Of a stretch of DNA of 35,624 nucleotides, positions 1-7,850 are shown one piece after another (position 1 is the first letter of the stretch; every line of letters starts with the position of its first letter). Under the pieces are notes generated by a model. It searched no databases and had not been told where the DNA came from. It was given only the letters and a program-made list of their open reading frames with translations. The stretch is from Clostridia bacterium (GTDB lineage: Bacteria; Bacillota; Clostridia; Lachnospirales; Anaerotignaceae), in the NCBI GenBank assembly GCA_910575055.1, contig CAJTDC010000025.1:1-35624 (forward strand). The letters run 5' to 3'. Position numbers and translations under genes: made by a program.

Positions 1-469
1 CTGGATAAGCAATTACTACTTCTACTTCATCTGATATTGCAATACTTACGGGATATCTTCTGACATCTATTGCACCATTTTGTTTATAAGCCATTACGTG
101 TTGCGGAAAATCTCCCAATGTTGCATAATATAATAATATTTCTTCCTCTCCATCTCTAGCAAATATACCAAATTCATTTATCCAAAATTCGTGCTGCAAT
201 CCCCCATTCAAATCACTTCTATATTCTACCACAAATGAAACAACACCATCTTCTGCAACAGGTTCTGTAGAAGTTGCTTGTGCTACTGGCTGTATCAAGT
301 CATCAAAATAGGCGGGGCTTTCTTCTCCCAAATTTCCACTGCCTACCATTACCCTCGTAATCTCTAATTGTTCCCCTGCTACCAGTTTCGCAAGCAATCT
401 CCTCCCCTTCACTGTTATCATAAAACCCGGTTGTATGCCTTGATTTTGTTCTAATTCTTCCTTTTCCAT
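1..469 (-). CDS. tail fibre protein, DUF3751-like N-terminus (partial)
   Basis: Reads from an ATG at 469 and runs off the window; 156 residues are visible. The start is supported by a GAGGTGA ribosome site at 474-480. The protein is closely similar to the first 150 residues of the neighbouring fibre gene (shared stretches include ITRVMVG, PVAQATST and VVEYRSDLNGGLQ). This is the phage tail-collar/DUF3751-like domain that anchors fibres to the baseplate. It lies 12 bases downstream of the first fibre gene in the same operon, so the pair looks like a tandem duplication with two alternative or co-assembled fibres. The C-terminal part, which would carry receptor specificity, is outside the window. 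Confidence 0.85.
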   Translation of the reverse strand, partial: MEKEELEQNQGIQPGFMITVKGRRLLAKLVAGEQLEITRVMVGSGNLGEESPAYFDDLIQPVAQATSTEPVAEDGVVSFVVEYRSDLNGGLQHEFWINEFGIFARDGEEEILLYYATLGDFPQHVMAYKQNGAIDVRRYPVSIAISDEVEVVIAYP

Positions 470-481
470 ACTATCACCTCT

Positions 482-3322
482 TTACAATATCAATAGTTTA
501 ATGTGGTTTTGGTCTAATCTTTTCATTACTCTAAATCGTGTTTTTTGTTCTGATTTTGTAGCAATACCACATTGTCCCACTTTACACCAACCATTCTCTT
601 CACAACTGCCATCATCTATTGCAACCAGCTTGCCCATTATTCCCACTGCATCCCATTCCGGACGTTCTGAACGTGGAATATATTCTTGTGTGTTATCATA
701 TTCTGGATTAAGTTTTGGTCTTATTTCTGTATGTGCTTGCTCTATTACTACAGTTTCAGTAACTTCTTCTCCTTCTTCACTTACTGTTACAATTTCTTCT
801 GTTCTTTCTGGAATTTCTACTTCTTCTAATATAGGTTGTCCATATATATCTGTTAAGTGCATATTTGCCCAAGTATCATCTCTCACATCTCCACAAACAG
901 AAGGACAAGCTGAAACAATGCCTAATATGTAATCATCTTCTGGAGTAGCTACACGAATTTTATCTTTCTCTAATGTTACAAATAATCCTGTCCTATCCTC
1001 TTTTTCAACATTTCCGTCTAGCCATTCCAACATTTCTGCATAGTCTGCACCGCTAGACTTAAATGTGCTGTTGGAACATACACCGCTTGTATTTGTTACT
1101 CTCAAGCAGTTGCTTCTTGCGGTATCACTTGTACCATTTCCTATAATAAACCTATCTGTTTCTGCTGTACTTTCTTTGTTATATTTTCCGATTGCTGTTT
1201 GATAATTAGCACTGGCTTTTGTATTATATCCACCAGCATGAGCAGCATATCCACTTGCTATTGAACCACTTCCTTCACTATGAGAATATTGTCCATTTGC
1301 TTGTGTAGCCTGTCCTTCTGAATGAGCAGCATATCCGCTTACTCTTGTACCATGTCCTTCTGCATGACCAGCTTCACCGTTTCCGTTTGTTTCTGTCATA
1401 TATCCTTCCGCATGAGAATATATACAATCTACTTGTGTACTTCTACCTTCCGCATGAGAATAATCTCCATTTGCTTTCGTCCCATATCCTTCTGCATGAG
1501 CTAAATCTCCTAGCACTGATGTATTTTGGGCACCTTGTGCTACACTTCCTTCAATTCTACCACCACTACTAGAAAATGCTCCCAATTTCGACCTTGCATT
1601 CTCTGCTGTCGTTGCACCAGTACCACCATTTGCAATAGGCAATGTACCAGTAACACCTGGTGTTATATTTGCAGTACCGTCAAAACTTGCACTACTTGTA
1701 CTTGCTAAATTCGTTCGAATTGTTCTAGCTGTATACAATCGACGTGCATTTGCTGTTAACATTATCCAATGATTGCTATAATATATAAATTCTACTACTT
1801 GATTAGCTTCCCATAAACCAACAGGAGCATAAACGCCTTTCATACAAGAAATTGCTTTTGCACCTGTATTATTTACATTTAATGTAAGATTATTAGCTGT
1901 ATTAGTATTTGTAAAGAAAACAGCTACTCTTGCACCTTCTGTTAATACAAATCCTGTAAGTGCAACTGTTTTTGCTGCTGTTGCTGCTGCTGTATTACAT
2001 ACTCCAAAATGCACAATATTTGCACTACCATCAAATGACACACCATCTATCGTTCTAGCTGTATTCAACTTAGTAGCGGAATTAGCCACTCCACCCGCAG
2101 AAGAAGACCCTGCATAATTGTGTGTATGAGATGTATTTGATTTTTTAGCTAATTCTTCTGTCATTGTTGCAATATCAGCCTTTTTATCCAATTCTGTCTG
2201 CATTGTTTCACTATCTGCTTTTAATGCCAGTGCATCAGAAACTATTTCGGCATCTGCTTTTTTATTCAGTTCTTCTTGCATTGTTTCAGCATCAGCCTTT
2301 TTTGCCAATTCTTCCGCAACTGTTTCTTTATCTGCTTTTTTATCTAATTCCAATACAATATTTGTACTATCTATTTGCTGCTGCAATATTTCTTCTATTT
2401 CTTCCTTGTCAACTTTTTTATCCAGTTCTGTTTGTACCTCTTCTTTATCTGCCTTGCCTGCCAATTCTTCTATTACTGTTTCTTTATCCGCTTTTTTCCC
2501 TAGTTCTGTAAGCATTTCCATTTCATTGGCTTTTTGGTCTAACGCCTGCTGTATTGTTTCAGTATCAGCTTTTTGATTTAATGCTTGTTGAACTACTTCA
2601 GCATTTGCCTTTTTTGCCAATTCCTCTACAACGGTTTCTTTATCCGCTTTTTGCTCCAACGCTGTCTGCACTTCTTGCGTGTTTGCTTTTTGTTCTAATG
2701 CTTGTTGTATTATTTCAGCGTCTGCCTTCGTATCAAGTTCTTGTTGTACTGTTTCTTTATCTGCTTTTTTATCCAACTCTGCAAGTATACCATTTTCACT
2801 TTCTGCTAAAACACCTTCCAAATAAGGCAAAGCCTCTATTTCTACAAACTCTTTCATTCTTTGTTCTGTTACAAAAGCCATTGCAGCATATGCAATATTT
2901 ACTTTAATGTCATCTGTCACTAAAATACTTACAGGATATTTTTTGATATTTACTTTTCCATTTTCGTATGCTTCTACATATTGCGGATACTCTCCCAATG
3001 AAGCATAATACAGTAATATTTCATTTTCTCCATCTTGGGCAAACACACCAAATTCTTTCAACCAAAATCCTTCTTGCAATCCACCATTCAAGTCATTTCT
3101 ATACTCTACAATAAAAGAAATGACACCGTTTTGTGCTACTGGTATCGTAGAAGTAGCTTGTGCCACTGGCTCTATCAAATCTGCAAACTGTTCTGGAGAT
3201 TGTCCTTGTGGCAATTCTCCCTTTCCTACCATTACCCTCGTAATATTTAATTCTTGCCTTGTTGCTACCAATTCTGCAAGCAATTTTTTACCTGCTTGCG
3301 TAATTACAAATCCTTTTGACAA
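482..3322 (-). CDS. long tail fibre: collar domain, coiled-coil repeats, YadA-like beta-roll, Peptidase_G2-like autoproteolytic tail
   Basis: 946 residues, starting at a TTG at 3322 with AAGGAGTG eight bases upstream. Residues 1-150 are the DUF3751-like anchor. Residues about 180-400 are many 14-residue units of the type LDKKADKETVQQEL, a trimeric coiled coil. Residues about 590-710 hold repeats of the type SHAEGYGTKANG, as in left-handed beta-roll heads of trimeric adhesins. The last 190 residues (SSGADYAEMLEW, DGNVEKEDRTGLFV, YIPRSERPEWDAVG) match the Peptidase_G2 / intramolecular chaperone domain known from phage appendages, which trimerises the fibre and then cleaves itself off. Receptor binding is the inferred role. 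The gene appears intact, unlike many other structural genes here. Confidence 0.88.
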   Translation of the reverse strand: MSKGFVITQAGKKLLAELVATRQELNITRVMVGKGELPQGQSPEQFADLIEPVAQATSTIPVAQNGVISFIVEYRNDLNGGLQEGFWLKEFGVFAQDGENEILLYYASLGEYPQYVEAYENGKVNIKKYPVSILVTDDIKVNIAYAAMAFVTEQRMKEFVEIEALPYLEGVLAESENGILAELDKKADKETVQQELDTKADAEIIQQALEQKANTQEVQTALEQKADKETVVEELAKKANAEVVQQALNQKADTETIQQALDQKANEMEMLTELGKKADKETVIEELAGKADKEEVQTELDKKVDKEEIEEILQQQIDSTNIVLELDKKADKETVAEELAKKADAETMQEELNKKADAEIVSDALALKADSETMQTELDKKADIATMTEELAKKSNTSHTHNYAGSSSAGGVANSATKLNTARTIDGVSFDGSANIVHFGVCNTAAATAAKTVALTGFVLTEGARVAVFFTNTNTANNLTLNVNNTGAKAISCMKGVYAPVGLWEANQVVEFIYYSNHWIMLTANARRLYTARTIRTNLASTSSASFDGTANITPGVTGTLPIANGGTGATTAENARSKLGAFSSSGGRIEGSVAQGAQNTSVLGDLAHAEGYGTKANGDYSHAEGRSTQVDCIYSHAEGYMTETNGNGEAGHAEGHGTRVSGYAAHSEGQATQANGQYSHSEGSGSIASGYAAHAGGYNTKASANYQTAIGKYNKESTAETDRFIIGNGTSDTARSNCLRVTNTSGVCSNSTFKSSGADYAEMLEWLDGNVEKEDRTGLFVTLEKDKIRVATPEDDYILGIVSACPSVCGDVRDDTWANMHLTDIYGQPILEEVEIPERTEEIVTVSEEGEEVTETVVIEQAHTEIRPKLNPEYDNTQEYIPRSERPEWDAVGIMGKLVAIDDGSCEENGWCKVGQCGIATKSEQKTRFRVMKRLDQNHIKLLIL

Positions 3323-3466
3323 TGTTTTCGCACTCCTTTCTTAATTAGTGAGTATATTTGACGTTTATGAAAGTTGCGACCAAGTGTTGACGAAGTAACA
3401 CAGGAGCAACTGTAATGTCAAAATACGAACGTTTTTTCATACGAAGTATGAAAAAAATTACCTCAA
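3323..3466 (-). other. structured 144-bp intergenic segment between tail genes
   Basis: This gap separates two tail genes that would normally be almost contiguous. On the minus strand it begins with a palindrome, TTTTTTCATAC-N3-GTATGAAAAAA (3432-3456). It then holds nested inverted repeats: an outer GTTGC/GCAAC pair enclosing a GTGTT/AACAC hairpin (about 3377-3415). A 31-codon open frame (start MKKRSYFDITVAPVLL, end KYTH) runs from the palindrome's ATG almost to the next gene's ribosome site, but it has no ribosome site of its own. The segment may be a small inserted repeat or an RNA structure acting on fibre expression. I do not recognise it. Confidence 0.45.
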
Positions 3467-4207
3467 TTACATTTCAGACAATGTTGTTTGTTCTATATCA
3501 CACCAATCTGCCACCACATTCATTACTGCACTTGTTTTAAATTCCAATTCTGGCAATGTCGTTTCCAATATATTCTGAAATGTGCCACCTATATATACTG
3601 TTGTTTTAAATTGATAGTTGTATTCTATTTCTGCTAGTGTTGTTTCTGCTATCGGTCTAAATACTGCACCACCTACATACACTGTTTTTTCTGGCAGTGG
3701 TAATTCCAATATACTTTTTGCTTCTAATATCAAATGTGCTGGTTTATATTTCTCAATAGTTTGATAAACAGTTTTCCATTGTTCTTCTAATATTTGTCCA
3801 TACAGTTCTACACAAAATGTATTTTTTGCAGTTCTTTCTAATACAGAAACTTTTTCTAATGAAAATGTAAACATCAATATTTGTTCTAATCTTTTGGGGT
3901 TCATAGGTGCTCTTGTTCTAACAGCAAGTAATATTTTTTGTCTTCTTTGTTCCATACTTATGTTTGGGTGTACTGGTAAACCGTATTCTTCTTCCCAATA
4001 ATCTAATGCCCACGTTGCTGTTTGGGGCAATATTTGTTCTACTGTCTCATTTACCCACTTTACAAACAAGTCCCCTTGTACTCCCATTGCTTCCATTATA
4101 CAGAGTGCCGTTTTTGCTTTATGATATACTGGTGTGATGTAGTCTAGTCCCTCTATTGCTGTTTTACTTGTCAATATTTGCTGTATGTCTTTACTTGTAT
4201 ATTTCAT
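3467..4207 (-). CDS. DUF2313 (XkdU / Mu gp48-like) baseplate-tail protein
   Basis: 246 residues, ATG at 4207 behind AAGGAG. The N-terminal half (AIEGLDYITPVYHKAKTAL, WALDYWEEEYGLP, RRQKILLAVRTRAPMNP) is typical of the DUF2313/YmfQ family. In PBSX-type contractile tails this family follows baseplate J and precedes the fibre, exactly as here. The last 80 residues carry two related beta-rich units (ETTLAEIEY, ETTLPELEF), probably a short repeat stalk. Role: outer baseplate component linking the fibre. It ends with a TAA just before the structured gap. Confidence 0.85.
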   Translation of the reverse strand: MKYTSKDIQQILTSKTAIEGLDYITPVYHKAKTALCIMEAMGVQGDLFVKWVNETVEQILPQTATWALDYWEEEYGLPVHPNISMEQRRQKILLAVRTRAPMNPKRLEQILMFTFSLEKVSVLERTAKNTFCVELYGQILEEQWKTVYQTIEKYKPAHLILEAKSILELPLPEKTVYVGGAVFRPIAETTLAEIEYNYQFKTTVYIGGTFQNILETTLPELEFKTSAVMNVVADWCDIEQTTLSEM

Positions 4208-4223
4208 AAAATATCACAGCTCC

Positions 4224-5297
4224 TTACTGATAATATAGAAAAATAGAATTTTCCTCTGTAACAGCAACACAATATTCTGCAATTTCAATATTTACCACAC
4301 CATCATTTACTTTTAATTGTTGATAATCCCATACCCCTTCTGTATAAATAAGCACTGCTCCCACTTCTGCATATTTGACTTCTGTATGTGCTTCTTCTGT
4401 TTTAAAATATTCTCTTAAATTTTTTAAAAATGCTTGTTTTACTTGTTCTATATCATATCCTTGCTCTAATTCTACAACTGCACTTACTTCTATATTAATA
4501 GGCTCTGCTGGTACTACACTCAAATAGGCATTGATAGGAGCAAGCCTTTCGTACCAACTATCATATCTCATAATATGATTTTCTACTTCCTCACATACAG
4601 ACTGCTGTACTGGCATACCATCATTGTCTGTTAGCACAATTGTAACTAATCCTGTATCATCTTTTGCTGATATGACTTTAGCAGCTCCTACTCCTGCCAC
4701 TTCTAATGCCCAGCGTCTATAGTCTGCTGGAGAACCTACAAAAGAATTTCCCAGTGAAGCGTCAAACTCTGCTATTCTTTGTCTAAAACTGTCTTCTGTT
4801 TCTTGCTCATATCCTCCATATGCTTTTTCTTTGTTTACCACAGACACAATCCCTTTCATAGGTTTTACTATAAGCAATATCGTTTCTGCTGCAACATTTC
4901 CTTTTTTTCCTGCCTCTGCACAAACACATTCTACTTCTGCAATTCCTGTTTCTGCAATTTCACATTCTTCTACTGTATAAAATACAATGCCACTTTCTTC
5001 TGGTGTAGAAACAGTAGAAAAAGCAAACCCTTTTGGTATTTTTGTACCCATAATTCCCCTAAAATATTCCTCTTCATTTACAAAAATTACTATCTGTGTA
5101 CAAAGTTCTATCAAATCACTGATATATCCTTTGTCTATTTTAATATTTGCTAACTTAATTTCTGCCTTTTGTGCAATACTGTCTTTTTCCTCTCCCCACG
5201 TCAATGAAGTACATAATCCTGTCAAATCCATTACTTCACCAGAAGAAAAAAAGGCTTTTACACTGTATTTTAGTTTTGTAATATCTACTTCTGCCAT
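4224..5297 (-). CDS. chimeric gene: N-terminus of XkdQ-like tail hub fused in frame to baseplate J
   Basis: 357 residues from the ATG at 5297 (AAGGA ten bases upstream; an in-frame GTG at 5306 is less likely). Residues 1 to about 83 look like the start of an XkdQ-like hub or late-control protein (LCTSLTWGEEKDSIAQKAEI, VNEEEYFRGI). From about residue 84 the sequence switches to a baseplate J protein entering in mid-domain (GTKIPKGFAFST, GNVAAETI, ETEDSFRQRIAEF, GSPADYRRWALEVAGVG). The PBSX-type order is XkdP, XkdQ, XkdR, XkdS, XkdT (J). Here XkdP is next door, while the rest of XkdQ, all of XkdR and XkdS, and the start of J are absent. An in-frame deletion of about 2 kb with its junction near 5048 explains this. 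A functional baseplate is unlikely. Confidence 0.8.
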   Translation of the reverse strand: MAEVDITKLKYSVKAFFSSGEVMDLTGLCTSLTWGEEKDSIAQKAEIKLANIKIDKGYISDLIELCTQIVIFVNEEEYFRGIMGTKIPKGFAFSTVSTPEESGIVFYTVEECEIAETGIAEVECVCAEAGKKGNVAAETILLIVKPMKGIVSVVNKEKAYGGYEQETEDSFRQRIAEFDASLGNSFVGSPADYRRWALEVAGVGAAKVISAKDDTGLVTIVLTDNDGMPVQQSVCEEVENHIMRYDSWYERLAPINAYLSVVPAEPINIEVSAVVELEQGYDIEQVKQAFLKNLREYFKTEEAHTEVKYAEVGAVLIYTEGVWDYQQLKVNDGVVNIEIAEYCVAVTEENSIFLYYQ

Positions 5298-5310
5298 AAT
5301 TATCACGTCC

Positions 5311-5991
5311 TTATGTCGGTAACAATAATATCTGCCCTACACTGATTTTATTTGGATTTGAAATATTGTTTAATGTAGCAATTTCTTGATATCTGTTTCC
5401 TGCTCCTAGTTTTGACTGTGCAATATCCCACAAACAATCTCCTTTTTTTACTGTATAAGAACCATCTGTCTTTTTTTCTGGTCTTTGTTGTTCTTGTGGT
5501 ATCACTGCTTTTGTTGTACTTTTTTCAGCATCTTTTTCTGTTTCTCCCTCTGTAGATACTTTTAAATCTTTTGCGTGTACAAATGAAATATCACAGTCAT
5601 AATCTCCAAATCCTCCTGCATATGTCATAGTGTAGTTTTCTAAATAGACATCGTGATTGACTGGTGTTTCTGTAATCAGTAATCGGCATTTTGTTCCTTT
5701 TACTCTCAAATAAGAAAACCACGACTGCACCTTTAAAGGGTCGCCGTGGCTTACTATAATATATGGATTTTGATAATTTCCATTTTCTTTTTTGACTTGT
5801 CTTTTTTCTCCTGGTATTTTGCAGTTCCACGATATTCTGGTCAATTCCTCTCCCAATGGCTGCATAATTTCACCAATATTCATAATGTCATAACTTTGAA
5901 ATCTTGTGGCACACTCCACTTTTATTTCTTCTGGTAACATAGGAAATGTCATAAAATTCCCTGTGTCACTTTCTGTTAATATTATCTTCAT
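5311..5991 (-). CDS. LysM-containing baseplate/tail protein (XkdP-like)
   Basis: 226 residues, ATG at 5991 with GGAGGGA upstream. The N-terminal domain (FPMLPEEIKVECATRFQSYDIMNIGE) is the XkdP-type baseplate fold. A charged, Pro-rich linker follows, then a C-terminal LysM module (YTVKKGDCLWDIAQSKLGAGNRYQEIATLN, ending ISVGQILLLP) that probably contacts peptidoglycan during infection. It usually sits between the tape measure and the hub. Here a HicAB pair and a membrane-protein gene lie between it and the tape-measure remnant. Confidence 0.88.
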   Translation of the reverse strand: MKIILTESDTGNFMTFPMLPEEIKVECATRFQSYDIMNIGEIMQPLGEELTRISWNCKIPGEKRQVKKENGNYQNPYIIVSHGDPLKVQSWFSYLRVKGTKCRLLITETPVNHDVYLENYTMTYAGGFGDYDCDISFVHAKDLKVSTEGETEKDAEKSTTKAVIPQEQQRPEKKTDGSYTVKKGDCLWDIAQSKLGAGNRYQEIATLNNISNPNKISVGQILLLPT

Positions 5992-6035
5992 ATATTCCCT
6001 CCATCATATATTTTATACTACTAAAACATGAAAAT

Positions 6036-6089
6036 ATGTAAAATATTATGTATTTTTACATTGACACATAATAAATTACGTATTATAAT
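6036..6089 (+). promoter_or_regulatory. hicAB promoter with upstream inverted repeat
   Basis: Consensus boxes: TTGACA (6061-6066), 17 bases, TATAAT (6084-6089), pointing into hicA. Immediately upstream is ATGTAAAA (6036-6043) with its inverted partner TTTTACAT ending at 6061 and touching the -35 box, a reasonable autoregulatory HicB site. This gives the module its own transcription, opposite to the tail operon. Confidence 0.75.
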
Positions 6090-6109
6090 ATTTATAAAAG
6101 GAGGCAGAA

Positions 6110-6307
6110 ATGAAAAGTTATTCTTCAAGAGAAATTATTGCTTTGTTAAAATCTGATGGTTGGTATGAAGTAGCCTGTAATGGAGACCATCACCAATTCA
6201 AACACCCTACAAAAAAAGGAAAAGTAACATTAACACATCCTAAAAAAGATATACCACATAAAACATTGCAGAGCATATCAAAACAATCAGGGGTTATATT
6301 TCCGTAA
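6110..6307 (+). CDS. hicA: HicA-family mRNA interferase toxin
   Basis: 65 residues starting MKSYSSREIIALLKSDGW, with the HicA signature GDHHQFKHPTKKGKVTLTHPKKDIP. The His of the HHQF stretch is the usual active-site residue. Full length for the family. GGAGG lies seven bases before the ATG, and a consensus promoter precedes it. The gene is antisense to the tail operon and 32 bases ahead of its antitoxin. HicA toxins cleave mRNA on ribosomes and act as addiction or stress modules. No damage is visible. Confidence 0.93.
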   Translation: MKSYSSREIIALLKSDGWYEVACNGDHHQFKHPTKKGKVTLTHPKKDIPHKTLQSISKQSGVIFP

Positions 6308-6338
6308 CCTCTACTAAAATATAAATTGGAGGAATATT

Positions 6339-6752
6339 ATGTTAAAAAATCGTTATTGCTATGTTGCTATTTTTTCATATGATGATGATGGTATTAGTAT
6401 AGAATTTCCAGATTTACCAGGCTGTTATCCTTGTGCAGACAAAGAGGATACTGATATGGCTTTAAAAAATGCCAAAGAAGCACTTGGTTTGCATATCTGG
6501 GGAATGGAACAAGATAATGAAGAAATACCACAACCTACTACGATTACTTCTTTACATTTAGAAGATAATCAAATCGCTGTATTGATTGATGTTTTTATGC
6601 CACCAATACGTGAACGAATTAATAATAAATTTGTCAAAAAAACGCTTTCTCTCCCTGCTTGGCTTGCTGCAAAAGCAGATGAATATGGTGTAAATTGTTC
6701 TAAAATATTTCAAAATGCTTTAATGGAATACCTTGATACTCACAAACAATAA
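6339..6752 (+). CDS. hicB: HicB-family antitoxin with C-terminal DNA-binding domain
   Basis: 137 residues. Residues 1-65 are the partial RNase H-like HicB fold (YCYVAIFSYDDDGISIEFPDLPGCYPCADKEDTDM). Residues about 90-137 are a ribbon/helix DNA-binding tail (KKTLSLPAWLAAKADEYGVNCSKIFQNALMEYL). It neutralises the preceding HicA and represses the shared promoter. GGAGGAATATT precedes the ATG, and an intrinsic terminator follows within ten bases, so hicAB is a closed two-gene unit. Confidence 0.93.
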   Translation: MLKNRYCYVAIFSYDDDGISIEFPDLPGCYPCADKEDTDMALKNAKEALGLHIWGMEQDNEEIPQPTTITSLHLEDNQIAVLIDVFMPPIRERINNKFVKKTLSLPAWLAAKADEYGVNCSKIFQNALMEYLDTHKQ

Positions 6753-6757
6753 ACCAT

Positions 6758-6792
6758 AAAAAAGCACTTGCAAAATGTAAGTGCTTTTTTAT
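6758..6792. terminator. bidirectional intrinsic terminator after hicAB
   Basis: The stem AAGCACTT / AAGTGCTT with an 8-10 base loop is flanked by A-runs on the left and T-runs on the right. It can end both the hicAB transcript (+) and the transcript of the membrane-protein gene reading in from the right (-). Confidence 0.85.
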
Positions 6793-6808
6793 TTCATCTT
6801 AATAAATA

Positions 6809-7783
6809 TTATTCTTTTAATGCTGTCTCTATAGTAGTGTGTGCCCACCATTCATCAGCTATTTTAGGCATATCTTCATATAAAACATATTCGTCCCAGT
6901 TGATACTGTTTCGTGTTTCATTTTTGTAAGTTGCTTTTATTACAATATCGTCTGATGTATCACCAGCACTATTTACCATAGTGTATACGATGTTAAAATC
7001 TACATTCAAATCTGGTATTTCTCTTATTTCATACAATGTATCTTTTATAGACTTTAACATACCTTTTGCACTCATACTGCTTGAAAGTAAATCTTTCCCT
7101 TTTGCTTTAATTAAAACAAAATTGTCCTCTGGTTCATAAAATACATTGATGTAGTTTTCTTCTCCAAATACTTTCTTTGTAGCACTAATGATTTTTTGTT
7201 CTTGTGTGTCTTGCTCTTGTGTATTATTTTGTGGTTCTTTATTTGTCACCTTATCTATTTTTTCAATATCTTCTTCTAAAACTTGTTGTTGATTTTGTTC
7301 CTGTTCTTTTTTTTGTTGCTGTATTAGTTTTTGTTCTTCTTTTTCTTTTCTTTCTTGTTCTAATTCCTTTTCTTGTTCTAATCTTTCATTTTGTTTCTTT
7401 TGCTCTCTTTGTTCTTTTTCTTGTTGTTTTATTAACTTTTGCTCTTCTTTTTCTTTTCTTTCTTGTTCTAATTTCTTTTCTTGTTCTAATCTTTCATTTT
7501 GTTTCTTTTGCTCTCTTTGTTCTTTTTCTTGTTGTTTTATTAATTTTTGTTTTTCTTTTTCTTGTTTTCTTTGTTCTATTTTAGCTTGTTGTTCTGGTGT
7601 AGGATTATAACTTATTCCAAATCCAAAAAAAGAAATTACTATAACAGATAATGAGAATATTGATATATATTTTAATTTACCTAATTTTTTCCCTTTGAAA
7701 AAAGTTACTATCACTAATACAACACTTATAATAAACACAATTATTGATAAAAAAAACAAGCTACCAAATATATTTGTTAACAT
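6809..7783 (-). CDS. membrane-anchored coiled-coil protein, phage moron
   Basis: 324 residues. The start at 7783 is chosen because GGGGGAA lies six bases upstream of this ATG; a longer frame to 7849 has no ribosome site. Two hydrophobic segments at about residues 3-25 and 32-50 suggest a double membrane anchor. Residues about 60-165 are a highly charged coiled coil made of 36-residue repeats. The C-terminal 120 residues (VFGEENYINVFYEP, VDFNIVYTMVNSAGDTSDDIVIKATY) form a compact domain that I recall from hypothetical proteins of Firmicute phages. Its place between tape measure and baseplate genes is typical of lysogenic conversion cargo. Superinfection exclusion is possible but unproven. Confidence 0.7.
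   Translation of the reverse strand: MLTNIFGSLFFLSIIVFIISVVLVIVTFFKGKKLGKLKYISIFSLSVIVISFFGFGISYNPTPEQQAKIEQRKQEKEKQKLIKQQEKEQREQKKQNERLEQEKKLEQERKEKEEQKLIKQQEKEQREQKKQNERLEQEKELEQERKEKEEQKLIQQQKKEQEQNQQQVLEEDIEKIDKVTNKEPQNNTQEQDTQEQKIISATKKVFGEENYINVFYEPEDNFVLIKAKGKDLLSSSMSAKGMLKSIKDTLYEIREIPDLNVDFNIVYTMVNSAGDTSDDIVIKATYKNETRNSINWDEYVLYEDMPKIADEWWAHTTIETALKE
7310..7560 (-). repeat. 108-bp tandem repeat inside the coiled coil
   Basis: Two nearly identical 108-bp units (period seen from the same motif at 7391 and 7499) plus a partial third encode 36-residue blocks such as KLIKQQEKEQREQKKQNERL. Near-identity at DNA level suggests recent expansion, so copy number may vary between strains. Confidence 0.85.
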
Positions 7784-7850
7784 AATAATTCCCCCATATA
7801 TTTTACTATAATAATTTAATATATCATAGGAATTGTCATTTTTCAACAAA

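Noticed and set aside
2164-2511. Plus-strand open frame of 115 codons opposite the tail fibre
   Set aside because: It is antisense to the repetitive coiled coil, has Leu/Phe-rich low-complexity content and no ribosome site; the minus-strand fibre is clearly the real gene. The same holds for other plus-strand frames opposite late genes.
1-3322. Diversity-generating retroelement acting on the tail fibre
   Set aside because: No reverse transcriptase and no near-repeat with adenine-biased differences at the fibre 3' end within this window; the only retroelement sign is the group II intron end, far away.
7310-7560. CRISPR-like array
   Set aside because: The repeats are contiguous coding units without spacers; the same applies to the 14-residue and beta-roll repeats of the fibre and to the 12-bp iterons.
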